A DNA stretch of 64,000 nt. It comes from Anas platyrhynchos (taxonomy: Eukaryota > Chordata > Aves > Anseriformes > Anatidae). Both the position numbers and the translations under genes were made by a program. The stretch covers positions 21,016,001 through 21,080,000 of the forward strand of contig NC_092590.1 in assembly GCF_047663525.1 (NCBI RefSeq), written 5' to 3'. Positions 26,294 through 35,500 of this stretch are shown here, piece after piece (the first letter of the stretch is position 1; the number at the start of each line of letters is the position of its first letter). The notes below the pieces were generated by a model. It was not told where the DNA came from. It made no database searches and saw only the letters and a list, made by a program, of their open reading frames with translations.

Positions 26294-26301
26294 TGACGTC
26301 A
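26294..26301. promoter_or_regulatory. CRE palindrome TGACGTCA (distal to VPS37A)
   Basis: Perfect 8-bp CREB/ATF consensus, 123 bp upstream of the VPS37A ATG and close to the presumed CNOT7 first exon. Binding is inferred from the motif only. Confidence 0.7.
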
Positions 26302-26372
26302 CCGCCGCGCCTCCCCCCCCTCCTTCTCCTCCTCCTCCTCCTTTCCCGCGCTGGGTGATGACGCGCGGGGCG

Positions 26373-26380
26373 TGACGTCA
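26373..26380. promoter_or_regulatory. CRE palindrome TGACGTCA (proximal to VPS37A)
   Basis: Second perfect CREB/ATF consensus, 79 bp from the first and 44 bp before the VPS37A ATG. A TGACG half-site sits a few bases upstream, near 26358. Confidence 0.7.
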
Positions 26381-26416
26381 CGGGGAGGAGGGGGGGTGGT
26401 GGTGGCGGCGGCCGCC

Positions 26417-26553
26417 ATGAACTGGCTGTTCCCCCTCGCCAAGGGCGGCGGCGGCAGCGCTGCCTCCGGGGGCCCCGCGGCGCTGCCCGCCCGCACCGGG
26501 CTCCAGCAGCAGAAGCAGCGGCAGATCGAGGCCCTGCGAGCCGCGCACGCCGC
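26417..26553 (+). CDS. VPS37A: VPS37A coding exon 1 (residues 1-46)
   Basis: The ATG in GCCGCCATGA gives MNWLFPLAK, the family N terminus. A Gly/Ala/Pro-rich stretch and QQQKQRQIEALRAAHA follow. Donor GTGAGT; A46 is split after two bases. Confidence 0.96.
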
Positions 26554-29500
26554 GTGAGTGGGGGCCGGGGGGGAGGAAAGGGCGGGGGGGGAGCGGCACC
26601 GGGGGGTTGGGGGAGCCCAGAGCAGGGCTGGGGGCAGCCGGTGCTAAGGGGGGGTCCCTGTGGTGACCCCCTAGGGTGTGGGGCTGAATGGCCTGTGAGG
26701 TCCCTGCCGAGCCGTGCTGTGGCAGCCCTGCTGGCCCTGTGAGCTGCTTTGTTGGCGCCCAGCGTTAATTGCGGGTTGTTTGCCAGCAGCCTGTGCTGTT
26801 TGCCTGCTCCCCGCATGCACCACGCAGGGTTTGCTCCCCCACGTCCTGAAACGAGGCCCTGCTCTCTCCTGGGGAACTTCAGCTGGCTCTGTGCTCATTG
26901 GTTTTGCCTGACTTTTTTAATCTTTCATCGCTATTCATCTTTTAAAACGAGATCCACACTCCACCTCTTCCTTGTTACGTCTTGAGCAAGCCCTAGGACT
27001 TCATTCCATTGGCATGGAATGATCGATGCCTCCAAAAGCCATCCATAAGGAGAAAAGACGGCGAGAAGCTCCTTACTCACTACAGAGAAACTCTCCCACC
27101 TGCAGGTCTGATAGTTGCAGCCAGCTCACCATCCTGATGTTTTGAATCATCGCACAGGAAGCACAGCTATGACAATATTGCTTGTTATTGTGGCTTGCTT
27201 AAACTTAGAGCCGTTCAGAGCCATTTTCACAAATATTTTTGAAAAACAGATTGCGTCTCTAAGAAGCTCTTTCTGAAGCCACGCAGCAGCTCCCCTAATT
27301 AAACATTTATATTGGGCCAGCCTTACTTAGCCCTTTATTCTCACCCTTTTCCCTGTACCAGGGTGGTGAGCTCACCCAGAGGTAAATCCTTCAAAAAGGT
27401 GATCAGTTTTTTGTCAAGGTCAGATTGCTGGGCTGGTTTTGTTACCTGTTGATCAGGCCCCTGCTGAAGTGTGTTTTTGTCTCACATGTATATTTTGTCA
27501 TTCATCTTAGTGTAACCCAACTGAAATGCTGGAAATACAATTCTTAGCATGGTATAGTTTCCCTGAGTTAGCTAACTTTTTTTGTTTGTTTTAGGTAGTA
27601 AAAGCCCTGGTACATGTGATCTTAATTTCATTAAAGTAGCTTTAATTTAATTAAAAATCCCTCATGTTAGGAGCTCGAAATCAAGTCATTTTGGTGGTGG
27701 TTGTTTTTGCATTAGAAAAATACTTTTCTTGTATTTGCTTTTGTGTTAGCCAAAGTTAAGAATGTGCCCTTTTTGCATTGTACCCATTCCCACCTGGGGG
27801 AGGGACAGCCAGCTTTGTTGTTCCAAGGGTTTGCTCAAAGGAGGTTACAAGAGTTTGGGCAGCTCAGGGAGATCCTGGGTTTCTTGTGTTCTCCCTACTG
27901 CTTCTCTTCTCCCTCCCTAGTTGCTATGGGTTGCCCAGGTAAGGAGAATGTGATTATGCACCCTGCTCAACATGATTTTGTAGCTGGCTTTTAAGAGCGT
28001 GACAGATCCTTGTAGTGCAGGAACACGCATGAGAGATTCCAGGGAGAATTCTGCTGTTAAGAACGAATTGATGATGGTTATTGTGCGGGGGTCTTGTAGC
28101 AGAGCCCTGGACTCTGATGGAGGGCTGTTTCGGAAGGTGGGTGCAAAGAAAAGAAGCTTTCTGGAAACACCCAGGTGCCAGGATTACCAGTTCCAGCTGT
28201 TTTCTCCCCTCACAAGGGAGCTGTAGAGGGGTGAGGGAGAAGAATGTAGTAACCAGGTGCAGGCAGGAAAAATACGTGGAAGAGGAATCAGTCTGCTTTT
28301 CAAGTATGTTTTGATTGGGACATTACCAGATGAAGCTGATTTTCTGCCCTTTCTTTCCTGATCTCAGCCTCAGTGTGTTTACGTTGTTTGGAAATTATTC
28401 TTCTGAGCTTCTACACCTCCTCCTCCTCCACATTCTTTGGGATGCCATCTTTCAAAACATTCCTGCTATGCATGCAAATCAGAGCGTGCCCTGAATGTTG
28501 AAATCAACTTCCTCTTAATGCAGCTGCTTTTAGAGATTTGTCTCAGTAACTGGTCTGTTATGAGGAGTATGTTTGAATCAAGTCTTGTAAGATTTCCTAA
28601 GGCATGTGGTGCTTCGTTTGATGGTTTCACGGGGTCTGGTCTGTCTCTTGGTTGTCCCTGGATTAGGGCCTTCCAGTTCTTGGCAAGTAGCTCTTCTGCA
28701 GATAAAACTCCTTTAAAATATCTGCATAAGTGCATAGAACTTAGGAGTTGCAGACAGAAATACTATTAAAGAGTAAATTCATCTATTAAGAAAGTGAGCC
28801 CAGTGTTGCTGTGTACGCTTTAAACACTGATTAGGAAGCAGTGTAGTGGAGCAATATCTGGTTGTGAACCAGTTATAAAAGCATTGGTAAAGTAAATGGT
28901 TTACGGGAAAAGATTTAACTGTTAAGAAAGCACTGATATGATTCACATATTAAGCCAGCACGAAGAGGAAGATAAGTTGGGAGTGCTGACAGATCAGTAG
29001 GTAGCACAATGTCTCTGCCTCTACTTGCATTGCTCGTGATAATGTTGAGGTTTAAAGGTTACAGCTTTTTTTTTTTTTGCTTTAATATTCTTATTCATTA
29101 TTGCATTCTGAAGTGTATTAACTTATTCCAGTGTTTTTAATTTTAGTGTTACAAGGCTTTTCAAAACTAAGCTAAATAAAAAGGTCTGAGGTCCTGCCTT
29201 TTTTTAGGCTGTAGGTACTAAGGCTGTGATATTGACCATGGACTGGATGCTAACAATTTCTTCTTTGACAGCATTGCAGAAATTCAGAAAGATGTGGAAT
29301 ACCGACTGCCCTTCACTGTAAACAACTTGACAATTAACATTAACATGTAAGTAGAGAGATACCTCTATGCACATTTTGAAAATTTAAGCTGTTCTCACAA
29401 AATATAGTATCGAACATAAGTGGGTTGCATCTTATAACTGATTTCAGGAACCATAACCCTGATTTGCACTAGCAGTTTTAGTAATCCAAGTAAAACTAGC

Positions 29501-32500
29501 TCTGTACAAGAGGCAGATGCTAAGCTCAAAGCATAATTATATTTGGCTGTGCTCATTTCCCAAGCTATCTGCGTGTTTTTAGTTGAAAGTGGGTAACAGA
29601 AAAATGAAAATTTCAGATGTCTTTGAGCCCCCAGCAGGTGAAAACAAACAGTAGCTGATTAATCTGCTGTTAACTCGTGGTATTAACTCTTATCCCAGTG
29701 AAACTTCTGGACTGTAACTTGAAAGTGCTTTGCTGTAACATTTCCTATGAATTTCCTTTACTGTGGTAAATGCAGATGGTATTCTGTTCACGTCTTTTTA
29801 TTATTTAGCCTCAAAGTATTGTCAATTTGCCTGATATTCTTACAGGCTACGCTGTGTTGTCCTTAGAGCAATATAGTTTGTATTAGAAAATATTCTCAAC
29901 ACATAGCTTTTCCTTTGTCTGTGGATGTAATTGCATCATTGTTCTCCTACAGTCAGTAAATGTTCTCTTCAGTTCCATGAGAATCTAGTATTCCAGCATC
30001 TCTGAACTGATATTACTGACTTACAGTTTTGTTACTGAATAATCCGTGCACGCTTCATGATGTATTTCTCTATAACTGTTCTCATAGAAGAGCAAATTTA
30101 TGTAACTAATAGTTTCTGTAATTATTTATTTATTTTTGCATAAGAAGCCTTCTTGAAGCGAATTTGATCGTGGGGTGTAGCTGTAGTAATAGTTACTTTT
30201 GTATTTGCAGCTTGCTTCCACCTCAGTTTCCTCAGGAAAAACCCGTCATCAGTGTTTTCCCACCTGTGAGACATCATTTAATGGACAAGCAGGGAGTTTA
30301 TGTGACTGGGCCATTAATAAATAACGTATGTATAATTTGTAGCTTCACATATATCTACTGGTAATAGCAATTTTACTATGTCGTGCTAGATTATTGACAG
30401 TACTTCTGGGGAAAAAAAAGTCTAGGGCTGACTCTAATCCTTCTTAAGTGTCCTCAGTCTGAAAACATAAATTCAGTACTGTTCAGAATACTCTCTTCAT
30501 TCTATTACTACTGAGTTCAGTTTTACATATAGCTAAAACTAAGTTGTTATAGCTTAGAAAGTTCTTATCTCTTTTCTTATTAATGCCAGTGGCACAGTTC
30601 TTATTTCTCTACAGTGAATTTCAAATTAAGGAGAAAGATGGTTTTGGACTGTTTTGTAACCTTGTGCTTTCTACACTAATCCTGTTAGAAAAATGCCAAG
30701 GTTTTGCTCTAGTATGCAGGATTTTCATATGCTGTTCTTTTTTTTTTTTTTTTTTTTCTCCCCTCTGCCTACAAGAATGGGGGCTAGGGAGCAGGCTGTT
30801 GTTTTTTTTTTTGTTTTTTTTTTAGAGTGACTTTTTATGAACGATACAGTTAATGATGCTTTTGGTCTCAAATTTAAATCTTAATTTATAGATTTGATTT
30901 TTTCAAATGTAACTGGGTACTTAAGTTTTTGTTGTTCATTAGAAATGCTGAATATATTCGTTTCTCCATTGATGATGGAATATGCAGGAAAAAAACATTT
31001 AGTTTCTGTTCAGTTCTGTGTGGCTTTTTCACTTAAAGAATTTGGAGCTCTTGCATAAATAGTTTACGTTGGGCAATATATCTCTGAAATCACCTAGCAC
31101 ACTGCCACGTGTAATAAATGGCCGTGTTCAGTGTATGTTGGAACTGCAGAATTCCAGGCAAGATTTTTCTTTTGCATGTAGCTTAAAATTGGTTTCTGTT
31201 TGTTTTTAATACCAGTTTACAATGCACTCAGATCTTGGAAAAATTGTTCAAAGTATACTGGATGAGTTTTGGAAGAGTCCTCCAGTTCTGGCTCCTAGCC
31301 CATCATCATTTCCTTAGTAAGTATCTGTAACGTGGTGATTGGTGTACATGTAACCACGTATATTAACTTTTCCTTTAAAAAAAAAAAAATAAATCCAACC
31401 AAGTATTAGGAGGACAGGAGCAGGAATAATGTAGTGGATTTGTTGGGTGACATATATGCCTTGCATCTACACAATTGCATGTTTGATGGCACTATGTTTT
31501 TTTAAAAGCACTAGATTTCATTGGATATATATATATGACACAACTTTAAACTCTTCTATGTTCCTGAAAATGGCCAAGTGTTGTAATTATTATTTCAATA
31601 AATGAAATTTTGAATTTGCTGTAGATCATGATCTGAGCAGTTGTTTCTTTGTATTCTGTTTGTAATTTCCCAGGCTTGGAGGTAGCTTTCTGTTGCACAT
31701 AGATAACTATAGTTTTAAATAATTGTACTAAATATGCAAAAGCGGCCTGAGACACTGCAGTCCTGTCTATACAGCAGTGCTTCTTTTGGCTGACAGTGAT
31801 CCTCAGTTTAGATGCAGTTGCAATTGTGAATTTAAGAAACAATTCATGTTATTTAAAAGTAATTCTGGATATGTTGTTGCAACAGTCAAATACTATATCA
31901 TAAACAAGAACTAATGAATGATACAGATGCATTTTGCAGGACTTTAAGATACTTAAATTTACATTCTCATAAGTTTTTGAGAAGTACTTTTCTATAGTTA
32001 TGCATGCGCATGTGTGTATTTGGCTGCTCTTCAAGGATATAGCTTAATAAAGTTGTGCATCTGTCTTGCACTATAATACATAAAGTAGGCTTTCTAATGT
32101 TAGAAGTAAATGAGAACAGAAAATGCAAAGTTTATGGTCTTTTAAAAATTCAGTGTTGTGTCTGTATGTGCTCTAGCAATTGTAATTGAAATGATAAGGA
32201 AAATGCTGTAAGAGGTTGTTTGCTGATGGTCACGTTTTCTGTTGTTTTTAGCCTTTACAGCAAACCAGCTGCAATGCCTCCATATGCTGCTCCTCAGGGG
32301 TTTCCATTTCTTCCTCCATACCCACCTCAAGAAACAAACAGAACAATGGCAGCTGTGCCTGTTTCTGAATCAGTTTCTTCAAGCTACGCAACAGATAAGC
32401 CTGCTGCTCCCTCTTACGGCTTGATTACTGACCTGCCATTACCTGTTCCAACAGCAGAAGCGGTGCTTCAGGTCTGTGTATAGAGGTTTGCTGCTTAAGT

Positions 32501-35500
32501 TACTCTGGGTGCAAGTTCCCTAGAAGGCACACATGGCAATGCTACAAAAATCAAAGGACTGCGGAGAACTGCTTTGCAGGTGCTAGGAGAATGAAGTGAG
32601 GTGCTTTTCTATACAGGATTTCTTACCTGAAAGCTATCTGGTGAGAACAATGTGCAGTGTCAGGCATTTATTTCTCATTGTCCTGCTTCAGATAGCTTCT
32701 CTTCATGGATCTTGCGTGTCTGTATTTGCACACTGCTCTAAACCATGGAGGAGTATTTTTTGAGTGTCTTCAAAAAGTTTCATATGTAAATGTTTAGTCT
32801 TTCATCATTTGGATAAAACCTTGTCTTTGGAAACAAGCTTTTCTTGGCGGATACTTTTCTGGTTTTGTAAATTAAAATTTCTACCTGCTATGAAGACATT
32901 TTCTTTTCTAGCAACTTTTTTTGAGTGGTGGGCTGGAAAGACATGTAAAAGATCAGAATGTCAATTTCTTTTCTTTATTCTGAGTTCTACACCTGTGTTT
33001 CTACTTCTGTGTTTCCTGGGTCATTTGTCTATTGAGAAATGGAGGATTTAGCAAGACAAAAGAGCCAAATTTGGAGGAAGATAATTTTATGATATGCCAC
33101 CTCAAACATTCCTGAGTATTTTTGTTGTCATGGTTGAGCTGAGACTTTCTCTGTTGGGAGACAGTGCTTACAGCTGCTTATTGCTTTTCCTGCTTGTTAC
33201 TGGTAAATACTTATCTCCAGTTTTGGATTAATCAGTTTACCTACTAAGAAGTTGTTCTTTTTTTTTTTTTTTTTTTCTTTTTTAATCTTCTAAACATTTC
33301 TAAACTTCCATTTAGGTTGGCCAAAATGGATTTACATACAAGATGCCTGATATTCCTGATACATTTCCAGAACTTTCAGAACTAAGGTAAATTTTCAGAA
33401 GGCAATAAACTCCCTAGTCCACAGTTAGTGCTGTGTGTGATTTTGGTCCTAATCCTGCATTTTTTACTGAAAGGCTTTTGTAGAAATGATTAACTACCAG
33501 TTGTCATAACTGTACAGTGAGAAAGTAAGCTAGCTTTGTATTTAGATTTGCTTCTTGTTTAGGTTTTTTCTCAGTAGGAACAATACTTTAGGATTGAACA
33601 CCAGGAAAAAGAGTCTTTGCTTACACTTTTTCTAGCTACTGGTATTCTGCTGTCTTCTGGGGCCTCAACAGGAGCTTAACTGCCATTAATACAGTAGAAG
33701 GAAACTTCAAGAGCTTACTCCTGAAAGGAAGAAAAATGACAGGGAACTGGATTTGAGATTGGTTCACAAGTTACATTCTTTTAAAATGCTGGACTGTAGC
33801 AGAAGGTAAACAGTGGGCTACTTTGTGAGCAGCTCGGCACATGTTGCAGGACTGGGTTAGATAAATCCAGGTGGTAAATTGCCAGCTGTCCCAGGGTGAG
33901 TCATCTCCTTATCTAAATACTTCATACACATATTATGCAAATGTTATCATCAAAATGTATCTTGTCATGATCCAGAAAGTGTATCATTGTTCCCATCAAC
34001 TTGCTAAGATCTAGTGAGACAGCCTTCTTGATCAGTTATCTGGGGTTGAAGAGATTACTAATTAGTTATTAATTCTGAAAGAATTTTAGGTCATCAGTTC
34101 ATTCTCTTTCTGGTCTCGCATCTTTTTGCTGTTATCGTAGTTTATTGATTAAAAAAGCTGTCCTTTTAAAATGGAAAAAGCCTCTCTTGAGAAGGACTTG
34201 TGTGTTTTTTGTTTGTTTGTTTCCCTGGATGCTTTCCTAAGGGTCTGTGTTGAATTTGGTTAAGTCAGCTATAAGTTCTAGTAGCATCCCTAACACGTGG
34301 CAGAAAGTTTGTGCATTGGAATGTGTGTGTGAGGGTGTTTGTTTAAAGAAATAAAATGCTGGTATCCAGTCTCTTCCTTCCAGGAAGACTAGACTAAAAG
34401 TCTATGACTTTTCAGAAGGTAGCTGGGGTGTTAGAATTTGTTGGCAACATGAGTGTATTTAAGTCATGGATGATAATGCGGCTGCGCTGAGTAGCTGTAT
34501 TGAGTACAGGTGGCAAGGCTGTAAAAAACATTTGCATAATATGTGTATGTAGATGGGGGCTGCACAGATGGTCTGTGTGAGAATGAGCCAGGGTGTGCCT
34601 CTGTGCCTGGCACAGTTACAGACCCACTGCAGGACAGCTGACCTGATCAGCAAAGCTTGGGACACCTCTTTGAAAACTTATCTAAGAAAACAAAAAGCAT
34701 CGGGGGAAAGAAAGTGTCATTCCCTTGAACACCAAGGTCAGAAAATAAGGGAAAGGAGGTGTTCCCAGGCACCAGAGCAGATATTCCTCTGCAGCCCATG
34801 GACGTTTTGGAAGAAATCACAGTGGAACAGGTAATTCCCTGGAGTCCCTGCAGAGGATTACATCAGAACAGATATCCACACTGCAACCCATGAAGGATCC
34901 CATACTGGTGGGAGGAGCTGATGGATATTGCCTGGACACTGCAGCTGTGGAGAGCCCACGCTAGAGCAGGCTTTTGTGTCAGGAACTGCAGCCCACACAG
35001 AGTACGCACACTGGAGCAGAGGAAAAGTTTGAGGAAGGAGCTGCTGAGACAGTGTTGTAGACTGACTGCAACCCCCGTTTCTCCCATGCTGCTTGGGGAA
35101 AGGGGAGGTGGAAGAGTTGGGAATGATGTAGTGAAGTTGAGTCTGGGGAAAAAAGGGGTAAGATGGAGAGAAAGGTGTTTCAGTTTCTTTGTTTCTCACA
35201 ACCCAACTCAGCATTAAAGTAAAATATTTTTTTCTATGTTGAGTGTGTTTTGACAATAACTTGTATGTGATCTCCCTGCCTCTATCTCAATCCATGTGCT
35301 TTTCCTTTTTATTTTCTCCCTACATTCTGTTGAAGAGGGAAGTGAAGGGAGCACTTGGGTTTTTGTCTGGCAACCAGCCCAGGTCAACCCTCCACAGTAG
35401 CATTAAAAACCACTTTGAATCAAGGCTTGAAATGAGAGATACTTTTGGCACTTTAAATGTGCTGCTGTAGATACACAATCCGGGGGAAAAAGGGTAAAAA

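Larger units (their letters stand above)
25880..26640. promoter_or_regulatory. CpG-island bidirectional promoter of CNOT7 and VPS37A
   Basis: Abrupt GC- and CpG-rich block with C and G homopolymer tracts in an AT-rich neighbourhood. The two start codons are only 720 bp apart and point away from each other (25697 minus, 26417 plus). There is no TATA box next to either start, and the plus-strand side ends in GCCGCCATG at the VPS37A start. Two full CRE palindromes lie inside. Long open frames in this block in several directions are composition artefacts. Confidence 0.85.
29347..33315 (+). other. VPS37A: VPS37A introns 2 to 5 (apart from exons 3-5)
   Basis: Four introns of 864, 890, 935 and 844 bp. 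They hold T-rich tracts near 30740, 30805 and 33260 and a short (AT)n at about 31528. No embedded gene or recognised mobile element. Confidence 0.75.

Noticed and set aside
25884-26375. 163-residue plus-strand open frame in the CpG island
   Set aside because: Pro/Arg/Ala-rich translation of GC-biased promoter DNA, with competing open frames on both strands. No protein-like pattern and it ends before the VPS37A start.
26160-26816. 218-residue minus-strand open frame, the longest in the window
   Set aside because: Low-complexity Arg/Pro/Ala translation of the island, and it overlaps VPS37A exon 1 in antisense.
34858-35256. 132-residue minus-strand and other open frames around 34.5-35.5 kb
   Set aside because: Fall entirely within the solo LTR; LTRs of this kind do not encode proteins and the peptides look random.
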